Shown here in pieces: positions 1 through 7,554 of a stretch of DNA of 10,867 bases. The position numbers were made by a program, and so were the translations under genes. The DNA is from an uncultured Gammaproteobacteria bacterium. Lineage in GTDB: Bacteria; Pseudomonadota; Gammaproteobacteria; Pseudomonadales; DT-91. The stretch is taken from positions 1 to 10,867 of the forward strand of contig CAKMZU010000038.1 in assembly GCA_929200485.1 (NCBI GenBank), read 5' to 3'. Positions within the stretch are counted from its first letter, which is position 1, and each line of letters opens with the position of its first letter. Under the pieces are notes generated by a model. The model was not told where the DNA came from, made no database searches, and was given only the letters and a program-made list of their open reading frames with translations.

Positions 1-100
1 TATAAAAAAATCCGACATCCCTTTTAATGGAACATTTATTTTAAGAAACAAGGTCTATAGCTTTTTTGACAGAAGCCAAAAGCAATTTTTAGAGGTGCCC

Positions 101-1624
101 TTATGACTTTACTGCTGTTTTAGTATCAATTTTTCTTTCAGGTTGAGTGTGTGATTTAATGACTTTACCGTCATCATTAACCGTTTCCAAGTGTACATCA
201 AAGCCCCAAAGTCTATGAAGGTGTTTTAAAACATCCCCAGTATGATCAGAAAGGCCAATCCCATTTTTCATGGTATGTCGTAAAGTCAGTGATCTATCGC
301 CTTCGATATCAACAGACCATACTTGTATGTTAGGTTCGCGTTCAGTTAGATCGTACTGTTTTGCCAGCATTTCACGAATGATTCGATAGCCTTGCTCATT
401 ATGAATGGCTTCAACTTTATATTTGGTTTTTTTCTCATCATCAAACAGGCTGAAAAAGTGAAAATCTCGAATGATTTTTGGGGATAGAAACTGTTGAATA
501 AAGCTTTCGTCCTTGAAGTTACGCATCGCAAAATCAAGTGTTGTCAACCAGTCTGACCCTGCAAAATCGGGGAACCACTCTTTGTCTTCCTTTGTGGGGT
601 TTTCACAAATACGTTTTATATCCTGATACATGTGAAAGCCTAATGCATAAGGATTGACACCCGAGAAATAAGGAGAGTCAAAGTCTGGCTGAAATAAGAC
701 ATTACTATGTGAGGATAAAAACTCAAACATAAAGCCATCAGTCACTTTCTTCTGATCATATAATGAGTTGAGTAAAGTGTAATGCCAAAAAGAAGCCCAG
801 CCTTCATTCATTACCTGGGTTTGTTTTTGTGGATAAAAATATTGCGCAATTTTTCGAACAATACGAATGATTTCGCGTTGCCAGGGTTCAAGCAGCGGTG
901 CATTTTTTTCTAAAAAATAAAGCAGATTCTCTTGAGGTTCAGAGGGGAAACGTTTTTTTACCGAAGATTTCTTGGTTTTTTCAGTTTTTGGAATGGTGCG
1001 CCATAATTCGTTTACCTGTTCCTGTAGGATTTTTTCACGTTCAGTTTGCCTGCGGCGCTCTTCGGTAGCAGAGATGGGTGTTGGTCGCATGTATCGATCT
1101 ACCCCAAAATTTTGTAATGCATGACAGGCATCCAGGACGGCTTCAACTTCTTCTTTGCCGTGCCGTGCCTCGCACTTGCGAACATAATTTTTGGCAAACA
1201 AAAGATAATCGATAATAGAACTTGCGTTTGTCCAGGTCCTGAAAAGGTAGTTACCTTTAAAAAAAGAATTATGGCCGTAGCAGGCGTGGGCAATGACAAG
1301 TGCCTGCATAGTCATGGTGTTTTCTTCCATCAAATAAGAAATACAAGGATCGGAATTGATGACAATCTCATAAGCCAATCCCATTTGTCCTCGTTGATAG
1401 CCTTTTTGTGTTTCAACAAAATGTTTACCGAAAGACCAGTGATTATAGTTAAGGGGCATACCCACTGATGAATAGGCATCCATCATTTGTTCTGCTGTGA
1501 TAATTTCAATTTGATTCGGATAAATATCGAGTTTAAACCCTTCGGCTATTTGTCCGATGGCTGAATCGTATTCAGCGATTAGATCAAAGGTCCATTCGCT
1601 GTTGGTTGAAATATAATCACTCAT
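101..1624 (-). CDS. ycgB: SpoVR family protein (YcgB-like)
   Basis: A 507-residue protein of the SpoVR/YcgB family, close to the roughly 510 residues of E. coli YcgB. Family hallmarks are visible: WTFDL near the N-terminus (11-15), EQMMDAYSSVGMP (45-57), HWSFGKHF (62-69), AYEIVIN (84-90), MEENTMTMQALVIAHACYGH (99-118) followed by NSFFKGNY, MNEGWASFWHY (272-282), NPYALGFHMYQDIKRI (324-339) and a C-terminal DRSLTLRH (443-450) and HRLWGFDV (470-477). The His-rich HACYGHN and EGWASFWH motifs could bind metal, but that is inference and no biochemical role is established. There is no signal peptide or membrane segment, so it is probably cytosolic. In Bacillus the namesake affects spore cortex formation; in non-sporulating bacteria the family travels with PrkA and YeaH, as here. 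The start ATG is preceded by AAAGGA about 7 nt upstream. It is the last gene of the cluster, 161 bp after yeaH, and that gap holds a REP-like repeat. Family assignment is very secure; function is not. Confidence 0.97.
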   Translation of the reverse strand: MSDYISTNSEWTFDLIAEYDSAIGQIAEGFKLDIYPNQIEIITAEQMMDAYSSVGMPLNYNHWSFGKHFVETQKGYQRGQMGLAYEIVINSDPCISYLMEENTMTMQALVIAHACYGHNSFFKGNYLFRTWTNASSIIDYLLFAKNYVRKCEARHGKEEVEAVLDACHALQNFGVDRYMRPTPISATEERRRQTEREKILQEQVNELWRTIPKTEKTKKSSVKKRFPSEPQENLLYFLEKNAPLLEPWQREIIRIVRKIAQYFYPQKQTQVMNEGWASFWHYTLLNSLYDQKKVTDGFMFEFLSSHSNVLFQPDFDSPYFSGVNPYALGFHMYQDIKRICENPTKEDKEWFPDFAGSDWLTTLDFAMRNFKDESFIQQFLSPKIIRDFHFFSLFDDEKKTKYKVEAIHNEQGYRIIREMLAKQYDLTEREPNIQVWSVDIEGDRSLTLRHTMKNGIGLSDHTGDVLKHLHRLWGFDVHLETVNDDGKVIKSHTQPERKIDTKTAVKS

Positions 1625-1679
1625 GTTAATCCTTTATAGCTGCTTATTTTCCTGGTACTTGAATTTTATTTGATGGCGG

Positions 1680-1738
1680 CATCCTTCGACAGGCTCAGGA
1701 TGAGCGAAAGAGTATGTAGGTCGATAACCCTGAGCCTG
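1680..1738. repeat. REP-like inverted repeat between yeaH and spoVR
   Basis: The arms CAGGCTCAGG (1690-1699) and CCTGAGCCTG (1729-1738) are perfect reverse complements separated by 29 bases. The left arm sits in a smaller hairpin of its own, CATCCT (1680-1685) pairing with AGGATG (1697-1702). The core TTCGACAGGCTCAGG matches a repeat type scattered through many gammaproteobacterial genomes (from memory, not searched). The two halves look like head-to-head copies of one unit, as in a BIME. In RNA this would fold between the yeaH stop and the spoVR start, where it could protect the upstream message or lower expression of spoVR. No T-tract follows on the minus strand, so a plain intrinsic terminator is unlikely. 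Confidence 0.75.
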
Positions 1739-1785
1739 CCTGCGGGTGTTATGGTCATGAAATTTCATCTGTTGACCGCTGTGCA

Positions 1786-3069
1786 TTATTCCACAGCCTT
1801 TGCCTTGTCTTTCATAAATAGCTCACGAAATACAGGGAAAATATCGCCTACACCTTTAATCTGCGCCATAGAAAATAGTTGAGGATGCTCGCTTAATAGC
1901 TTCTCATACGCTCGCCAGAGCGCTTGATGGTCTTTGTCTGTGATTTCAACATAAGAAAAATATTGAACATGCGGCAGGATATCTTCTTTTAATATCTGAT
2001 AGCAGTTTGGAGAATCATCTACCCAGTTATCGCCATCGGATGCTTGAGCTGCATAGATATTCCATTCAGAACTTGCATAACGTTCATTAATAATATCTCG
2101 GGTTAATTGCAGTGCACTGGAGACAATGGTGCCGCCAGTTTCGCGTGAATAGAAAAAATCATGTTCACTGACTTCACTGGCATTAATATGATGCCGGATA
2201 AAAACGATTTCTGTTTCCTCGTAATTACGCTCTAAAAAAAGATAGAGCAACAAATAAAAACGTTTGGCCATATCTTTAATATCTTGCGTCATGGAGCCTG
2301 ATACATCCATGATGCAAAACATAACAGCCTTACTGGAAGGTGTAGAGATTTTTACATGGTTGCGATAACGCAGATCCATATCATCAAGAAAAGGGACAAG
2401 CTTTAATCGACGTTCAACATCATGAATATCTTCTTTAAGTTGAGTGATTTTGCTTTCATTTTCAGGGTCGTTGGCTAAGCAATCATCTAATGCCACTTTG
2501 AGTTCTTTCAGTTTTTTTCGTTTGCCTGCTGACATCCCAATTCGTCTTGCATGGGCATTTTGCATTGAGCGAATGATTGAGAGGTTGTTTGGCGTCCCTT
2601 CGGTTAAATAACCACCACGAACTTTTTTAAATTCTTTTGAGTGAGAAAGGTTTTTCTTAACGAAATTAGGTAATTCGAGATCGTCAAAAATGTAATTTAA
2701 AAATTCTTCTTTGGTGATATAAAAAGAAAAGTCATCTTCACCTTCACCTTGATTGCTGGGTTTGCCCGCGCCATTTTTACCTTGACCGCCTTGTGGAGGT
2801 TTGTCTATTTCATCACCTGTTGTGAAATCTTTATTGCCGGGAAAAACTCGATGCCGTTGGCCGCCAGAGCCATTGGTGATCACAGGTTCATTGATGTTTT
2901 TTGGAGGGAGGCTGATATTTTCGCCATTTTCGATGTCTGTAATCGATCGTTTATTCAACGCCTCAGAGACGGCTTCTTTAACTTGGGTTTTATAGCGATC
3001 AAGAAAACGTTGTCGGTTAACCAGGCTTTTATTTTTTCCGTTTAACCTGCGATCAATAATGTAAGACAT
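1786..3069 (-). CDS. yeaH: YeaH family VWA-like protein (DUF444)
   Basis: A member of the YeaH/YhbH (DUF444) family, which in E. coli is co-transcribed with the PrkA homologue YeaG. From the ATG at 3069 it is 427 residues, the same length I recall for E. coli YeaH, and it begins MSYIIDRRLNGKNKS like its homologues. The open frame extends to a TTG at 3075, but GGAAG lies 6 nt before the ATG and would abut the TTG, so I chose the ATG. Layout: a basic N-terminus, a Gly/Lys-rich linker (about 92-110), a charged helical stretch (about 180-222), then a von Willebrand A-like domain with a MIDAS-type DVSGSM (255-260), a threonine loop ETGGT (310-314) and ASDGDN (343-348). This suggests metal-dependent protein binding, probably as adaptor for PrkA and SpoVR; the partner is inferred. 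No signal peptide is seen. It follows prkA by 68 bp, a gap holding a strong palindrome. Confidence 0.96.
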   Translation of the reverse strand: MSYIIDRRLNGKNKSLVNRQRFLDRYKTQVKEAVSEALNKRSITDIENGENISLPPKNINEPVITNGSGGQRHRVFPGNKDFTTGDEIDKPPQGGQGKNGAGKPSNQGEGEDDFSFYITKEEFLNYIFDDLELPNFVKKNLSHSKEFKKVRGGYLTEGTPNNLSIIRSMQNAHARRIGMSAGKRKKLKELKVALDDCLANDPENESKITQLKEDIHDVERRLKLVPFLDDMDLRYRNHVKISTPSSKAVMFCIMDVSGSMTQDIKDMAKRFYLLLYLFLERNYEETEIVFIRHHINASEVSEHDFFYSRETGGTIVSSALQLTRDIINERYASSEWNIYAAQASDGDNWVDDSPNCYQILKEDILPHVQYFSYVEITDKDHQALWRAYEKLLSEHPQLFSMAQIKGVGDIFPVFRELFMKDKAKAVE

Positions 3070-3094
3070 AGGCAACTTCCGTTTGGCTGATGCA

Positions 3095-3126
3095 GATGCA
3101 CTCTAAATAATTATTTTGAGTGCATC
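3095..3126. repeat. 32-bp near-perfect palindrome between prkA and yeaH
   Basis: GATGCACTC (3095-3103) pairs with GAGTGCATC (3118-3126), and inside it AAATAA (3105-3110) pairs with TTATTT (3111-3116). The only mismatch is T3104 opposite T3117, so 15 of 16 pairs match. The outer arms have a second option, because TGATGCA (3088-3094) can pair with TGCATCA (3121-3127). On the prkA-yeaH transcript it would form a stem-loop starting 11 nt after the prkA stop and ending 25 nt before the yeaH ATG, leaving the yeaH ribosome binding site free. No T-run follows on the minus strand. Plausible roles are an mRNA 3'-end stabiliser or processing site giving more PrkA than YeaH, or a DNA operator. Which one is not decidable from sequence. 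Confidence 0.85.
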
Positions 3127-3137
3127 ATAGGGTATCT

Positions 3138-5060
3138 TTATTGAGATTTTCTTACACGTAGATACCATTCAGAGAGCAAGCGAACTTGTTTCTCGGTATA
3201 TCCTCGCTCCATCATACGAGCAACAAAATCATCATGCTTTTTGCGATCGTTGGAGGAAGATTTGGCAGAGAAGGAGATAACCGGCAATAGGTCTTCAGTA
3301 TTTGAGAACATTTTTTTCTCAATCACTGAACGCATTTTTTCATACGATTGCCAGGACGGGTTTTTCCCTTCATTGTTGGCTCTGGCTCTTAATACAAAAT
3401 TAACGATTTCGTTTCTGAAATCTTTCGGATTAGAAATTCCTGCAGATTTTTCAATTTTTTCGAGCTCTTCGTTAATGGCTGGGCGATCAAACATTTCGCC
3501 AGTTTCAGGATCTCGGTATTCTTGGTCCTGAATCCAGAAATCTGCATAGGTCACATAGCGATCAAAAATGTTTTGGCCGTATTCTGCGTAAGATTCCAGA
3601 TAAGCCGTTTGTATTTCCTTGCCAATAAACTCAACATACTCATTGGTTAAGAATTCTTTCATGTAGTTTAAATACATGTTGTGCGTTTCTTCAGGGAACT
3701 GCTCTTCTTCGATCGCTTTTTCTAGAACATAGAGCAAGTGTACAGGATTTGCAGCTATTTCAGTCGTATCGAAGTTGAAGACTTTCGACAGTATCTTAAA
3801 GGCAAAGCGGGTAGAGATCCCTGTCATACCTTCATCAACCCCCGCACTATCTTGATATTCCTGAATAGACTTGGCTTTCGGGTCAGTATCTTTTAGTGAT
3901 TCACCATTGTAGATGCGCATTTTAGAATAAACACTTGAATTTTCTGGTACTTTAAGACGCGATAGGACAGAAAACTTCGCTAGCATATTAAGGGTATCGG
4001 GGGCGCATGGCGAGTTAGATAATGAGCTGTGCGTTAATAGTTTTTCGTAAATATTCACTTCTTCATACACGCGTAAGCAGTAAGGAACTTTAACGATATA
4101 TACCCTATCCAGGAATGCTTCGTTATTTTTGTTGTTTTTAAATGTTGTCCACTCTGATTCATTGCTGTGAGCAAGAATAACGCCTTCAAACGGCATCGCC
4201 CCCATCGCTTCTGTACCGTTAAAATTGCCTTCTTGCGTTGCCGTTAATAGTGGATGCAAAACCTTGATTGGGGCTTTAAACATCTCCACAAATTCCATTA
4301 AACCTTGGTTGGCTCGGCATAGACCACCTGAATATGAATAAGCATCGGGGTCATCTTGTGCAAAGTCTTCTAATTTACGTATGTCGACTTTACCTACTAG
4401 AGTTGAAATATCCTGGTTATTCTCATCACCAGGTTCAGTCTTGGAAACACCAATCAAATCAAGAATAGACGGGTAGAGTTTAACCACTTCGAATTGACTT
4501 ATGTCACCGCCAAATTCATGTAAGCGTTTGACAGCCCATGGTGACATCACTTTGCTTAAGTAACGACGAGGGATGCCATAGTCTTCTTCCAGAATATTGC
4601 CATCTTCTGTGCTGTTGAATAAACCTAGAGGCGATTCAAAAACCGGGGAGCCTTTGATGGCATAGAAAGGAATTTTTTCCATTAGCTGTTTTAAACGCTC
4701 AGCAAGAGAAGATTTACCACCTCCGACAGGCCCTAATAAATAAAGGATTTGTTTACGTTCCTCCAAGCCTTGGGCTGCATGGCGAAAATAAGAAACGATA
4801 TTTTCAATCGCCGACTCCATACCATAAAACTCACTGAACGCTGGATAACGTTTGATAACTTTGTTATAGAAAATTCGGCTAAGTCGTGGATCTTTTGAGG
4901 TGTCAATGATTTCAGGTTCGCCAATGGCCATTAGCATCCGTTCAGCTGCAGAAGCGTATGCACTCGGATCATTTTTACAAATTTCAAGGTAGTCGTTTAA
5001 GCTGATGACCTCTTCCTGATTAGTACTGTATCGATCTTTATAATGCGAAAATATACTCAT
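3138..5060 (-). CDS. prkA: PrkA family serine protein kinase / AAA+ ATPase (YeaG-like)
   Basis: A 640-residue PrkA protein, near the 644 I recall for E. coli YeaG and similar along its whole length. The N-terminal PrkA AAA+ domain has SRIFYNKVIKRYPAF (61-75), FYGMESAI (78-85) and the P-loop GPVGGGKS (110-117, Lys116). Next come IPRRYLS (163-169), AKTEP-type region KTEPGDENNQD (207-217), GLCRANQGLMEFVEMFK (246-262, Walker B-like), HPLLTATQEGN (269-279), ILAHSNESEW (295-304) and FLDRVYIVKVPYCLR (316-330). GISTRFAFKIL (414-424) leads into the C-terminal PrkA domain, which ends LRVRKSQ. The family is described as a Ser/Thr kinase, with ATPase or protease activity also proposed; the physiological substrate is uncertain. 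E. coli yeaGH responds to nitrogen starvation and stationary phase. The start ATG has AGGGG 8 nt upstream. It is first in the cluster, preceded by a 727-bp AT-rich region. Confidence 0.97.
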   Translation of the reverse strand: MSIFSHYKDRYSTNQEEVISLNDYLEICKNDPSAYASAAERMLMAIGEPEIIDTSKDPRLSRIFYNKVIKRYPAFSEFYGMESAIENIVSYFRHAAQGLEERKQILYLLGPVGGGKSSLAERLKQLMEKIPFYAIKGSPVFESPLGLFNSTEDGNILEEDYGIPRRYLSKVMSPWAVKRLHEFGGDISQFEVVKLYPSILDLIGVSKTEPGDENNQDISTLVGKVDIRKLEDFAQDDPDAYSYSGGLCRANQGLMEFVEMFKAPIKVLHPLLTATQEGNFNGTEAMGAMPFEGVILAHSNESEWTTFKNNKNNEAFLDRVYIVKVPYCLRVYEEVNIYEKLLTHSSLSNSPCAPDTLNMLAKFSVLSRLKVPENSSVYSKMRIYNGESLKDTDPKAKSIQEYQDSAGVDEGMTGISTRFAFKILSKVFNFDTTEIAANPVHLLYVLEKAIEEEQFPEETHNMYLNYMKEFLTNEYVEFIGKEIQTAYLESYAEYGQNIFDRYVTYADFWIQDQEYRDPETGEMFDRPAINEELEKIEKSAGISNPKDFRNEIVNFVLRARANNEGKNPSWQSYEKMRSVIEKKMFSNTEDLLPVISFSAKSSSNDRKKHDDFVARMMERGYTEKQVRLLSEWYLRVRKSQ

Positions 5061-5787
5061 TGCACCTACCCCTGGCTGTTAGAATTTTTCATCGCGACGA
5101 ATAAAAACTGTTTAAATGATAGTTCAATTTTTGAAATAACCACTCAGTTTTAAACAAGATTTACATTACTATAGTTATAATATTGAAATAAAACATGGGT
5201 TGGACGTTATTTTTTTATTTTATTTTTTATAGTTTTTTATTGGTAACAAGTCGGAGTTTTTTTATTGGATTATTGAATAAAACTCTGACAGACTGATTCT
5301 TTATGTTGCATGAACAACGGCGTTTACTTGAAAATCTGTTAAAGGCCTATTGGTCAATGATAGGGAATGTTAGTGTGGCATCTAAAAAATGCTTGGACTT
5401 TTTGGTTGTTTTTTGCTCAGATTGCGTTTGTGTCCTTTAAAGATGACATATCAAAAGAGAACGTCTGTCTAAGCAGCGTGCCTCTGAGTTAGGGTGTTGG
5501 TTTGTTAGTTTCTTAGTACGATATAATCATGACTACCTTCTCGCTTTATTCATAATGATAGCTGTTTACCTGTTTTTTTATTCTCTTATTATTTAAGCGC
5601 TGTATTAACCGTGCAATCGAACAATTATTAAAGATAAACGTCTTATTATTCTAGGGGGCGCAGCTTAGAGCCAAATGTAGAAAATGATTATCCAATCACC
5701 AAGCAATTCGGTAGGTTTTGTGAGCTACTTGGTAGTGTGTAGATCAAACAAGCCGGAAAGGGGGAGGGTGCTTAACATTGGCAGTTG
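5061..5787. other. 727-bp AT-rich region upstream of prkA without a clear gene
   Basis: No frame on either strand gives a convincing protein. The first part (about 5090-5280) is very AT-rich and should hold the promoter of the minus-strand prkA cluster. I see TATAAC and TATAGT candidates reading leftward (about 5167-5180) but no matching -35 box, and no sigma-54 GG/GC pair at the right spacing. A weak hairpin pairs GAGTTTT (5254-5260) with AAAACTC (5279-5285). On the plus strand, short overlapping frames look protein-like: 5303-5440 (45 codons, beginning MLHEQRRLLENLLKAY), 5367-5492 (41 codons, beginning MLVWHLKNAW) and 5447-5596 (no start codon, hydrophobic end). None has a good ribosome binding site. 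They could be remains of one frameshifted gene or chance frames in AT-rich DNA. A weak interrupted hairpin (ACCAAG 5698-5703 with CTTGGT 5728-5733) lies near the hydrolase end. Confidence 0.6.
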
Positions 5788-6726
5788 CTACCTTTGTAAG
5801 TTTTTTCCAATAAAAGCACAAAGCGCCTGCTCAAAATACTCGTGATTATCCAGCATCAAGGCATGACCTGCGCCTGGAACAATGGTGAGTGTGGCGTTGG
5901 CAAGTCTTGCCTGCATTTCTTCGGCAGTTGTCTGGGTAAGAATGGCTGATGCCTGCCCCCTTAAAATAAGGGTTGGACAGGTTATCTGGTTAAGTGTTTG
6001 CCAAAGATCATGCTCTAAAGGTTTTTTTAGGTCATTCGCATTGCCTTGATTGGAGTCTGCCTTCCATAATGCGCGAGTAAAGGCAGGATCCGTTTTAGCA
6101 ACTAGCTGACCGTTAAGGTTTTTAAGTCCAAATTGGGCTAGATACTTTAATCGTTCTGGGTCTGCCAGGAAGTAGATACGGCTGAGAAATTGGTAATATG
6201 CCTCAATACTTTCAAAGGTCATTGGGGTGTTTTCAGCATCTTTTCGAACTTTGCGCACGCCAATGGCATTGACTTCAGGCCCTGTATCAATAATGGTAAG
6301 GCTTGAAGGCGACAGTTGAAATTTCTCAATAGTCAGCATCGCTACTCGCGCACCTAACGAATGCCCTACAAAATGCCATTGCGTAAAATCAAACCGATTA
6401 ATCAATGTAAAGACATCAGCCATCAAATCGGCATGTTGATAACGCTCTTCTTTGTCCCAGTCTGAATCACCATGCCCTCTAAAGTCAAAAGCTAAAACAT
6501 TCATCTTCTCACTGAGACAATTCGCTACGACATCGAACATGTGGGCATCGTTGGTAAACCCATGTAAAAGTAGGCAGCAGGCTTTTGAGCTTGGGTTTTC
6601 GTAGAAAAAATAATGCAATTGTAAGCCATCATTGCTTTTTGTATATATTGACTGGGGAGGTAAGCTTTTTTGCATTTTGAGAAGTTTGGTTGTTATTATT
6701 GGGGTTTCTAGCTGCTTTTCTGTCAT
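5788..6726 (-). CDS. alpha/beta hydrolase fold protein
   Basis: A 312-residue single-domain alpha/beta hydrolase, substrate unknown. From the ATG at 6726: oxyanion-hole HGF (55-57), FDFRGHGDSDW (80-90), nucleophile elbow GHSLG (121-125, Ser123), a lid region (about 165-240), TLILRG (252-257) and catalytic His288 in GAGHAL. Where relatives often have RGxxSD before the last strands, this protein has RGQASAIL, with Ala261 in place of the Asp. Asp147 in IIDTGPE, after strand six, is the likely acid instead, as proposed for some YbfF/ABHD11-type esterases; that is inference. The frame stays open to a TTG at 6783, but no ribosome binding site precedes it, whereas AAAAGG lies 5 nt before the ATG. 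There is no signal peptide, so it is probably a cytosolic esterase or related hydrolase. It is monocistronic and divergent from ung across 125 bp. Confidence 0.9.
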   Translation of the reverse strand: MTEKQLETPIITTKLLKMQKSLPPQSIYTKSNDGLQLHYFFYENPSSKACCLLLHGFTNDAHMFDVVANCLSEKMNVLAFDFRGHGDSDWDKEERYQHADLMADVFTLINRFDFTQWHFVGHSLGARVAMLTIEKFQLSPSSLTIIDTGPEVNAIGVRKVRKDAENTPMTFESIEAYYQFLSRIYFLADPERLKYLAQFGLKNLNGQLVAKTDPAFTRALWKADSNQGNANDLKKPLEHDLWQTLNQITCPTLILRGQASAILTQTTAEEMQARLANATLTIVPGAGHALMLDNHEYFEQALCAFIGKNLQR

Positions 6727-6851
6727 CGCTGCCTTTTTTTGAAAGGTCTTGGCATTACTGCAAAGTGTCGCTTTGACAGACAAACAAACTGAAAGCCTGA
6801 AGCTATCTTGACTTAATCAGGTATTCCCTAGCATTTTAAGGTTTCTTACCA

Positions 6852-7544
6852 ATGAAACAAGCGAATCCGTCTATTGATTTGAATGAAAGTTGGCTTTTTC
6901 ACTTAAAGAGTGAATTTGAGCAGATGTACATGCAGTCGCTAAAAACATTTTTGCTTAAGCAAAAGCAGGATAAGCGACTGATTTATCCGCAGGGTAAAGA
7001 TATTTTTAATGCCTTTAATTCCACTACATTTGAGGATGTGAAGGTGGTGATTCTCGGTCAGGACCCTTACCACGGACCTAACCAGGCCCATGGGCTCTCT
7101 TTTTCTGTACCTAAAGGAGAGCGGATCCCTCCCTCGTTGCAAAATATCTACAAGGAATTAATCGAAGATGTGGGCTTTAACCCACCGGTACACGGTCATT
7201 TACAGTCTTGGGCAGATCAGGGTGTTCTGTTGTTGAACAGTGTGCTTACGGTCGAACACCAGCAGGCAGCTTCACATAAAAATCAAGGATGGGAACAATT
7301 TACAGACTGCGTGATTCAAAAGCTTTCCGATTATCGAGAAAATTTGGTCTTTTTACTTTGGGGTGCTTATGCCATTAAAAAGGGCCAATCTATTGATGCG
7401 CAAAAACACTTGGTGTTGACGGCCCCACATCCATCGCCCCTTTCGGCGCACCGTGGTTTCCTGGGCTGCCGCCATTTTTCACAAGCGAATGCTTATCTTG
7501 AATCGAATGGGATAGACCCGATACATTGGCAGTTGGAAAGTTAG
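6852..7544 (+). CDS. ung: uracil-DNA glycosylase, family 1
   Basis: Removes uracil from DNA, starting base-excision repair after cytosine deamination or dUTP misincorporation. The 230-residue length is normal for Ung. Motifs are intact: the water-activating loop [18 protein letters not shown] (69-86, catalytic Asp71), the [11 protein letters not shown] segment that binds the DNA backbone (93-103), [10 protein letters not shown] (126-135, with the uracil-recognition Asn129), [10 protein letters not shown] (165-174) and the minor-groove intercalation loop [13 protein letters not shown] (193-205, His193). A weak AAGG lies about 10 nt before the ATG. The terminal Ung inhibitor-like or organelle extensions seen in other versions are absent, as expected for a bacterial protein. 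It is divergent from the alpha/beta hydrolase and followed after 10 bp by a hypothetical ORF on the same strand; a link between them is not implied. Confidence 0.98.
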   Translation: MKQANPSIDLNESWLFHLKSEFEQMYMQSLKTFLLKQKQDKRLIYPQGKDIFNAFNSTTFEDVKVVILGQDPYHGPNQAHGLSFSVPKGERIPPSLQNIYKELIEDVGFNPPVHGHLQSWADQGVLLLNSVLTVEHQQAASHKNQGWEQFTDCVIQKLSDYRENLVFLLWGAYAIKKGQSIDAQKHLVLTAPHPSPLSAHRGFLGCRHFSQANAYLESNGIDPIHWQLES

Positions 7545-7554
7545 CTTTCATCTA

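Noticed and set aside
60..83. Hairpin GCTTTT/AAAAGC just after the spoVR stop
   Set aside because: The stem is 6 bp and AT-rich with a 12-base loop. On the minus strand no T-run follows, so I do not call it the spoVR terminator; on the plus strand there is AATTTTT but no gene to end.
1121..1468. Plus-strand ORF of 115 codons antisense to spoVR
   Set aside because: It lies wholly inside a strongly conserved gene on the other strand and has no recognisable features of its own.
1670..1882. Plus-strand ORF of 70 codons containing FDRLRMSE
   Set aside because: This is a translation of the REP-like repeat, a familiar artefact, and it runs into the antisense of yeaH.
5698..5733. ACCAAG/CTTGGT inverted repeat downstream of the hydrolase
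   Set aside because: Only six pairs across a long spacer with no T-run; likely by chance.
6773..6834. TTGACA at 6773-6778 and TTGACT at 6808-6813 as -35 boxes for ung
   Set aside because: The first has no -10 box at 16-18 bases. The second has only TAGCAT at a 15-base spacing. Neither is good enough to list as a promoter.
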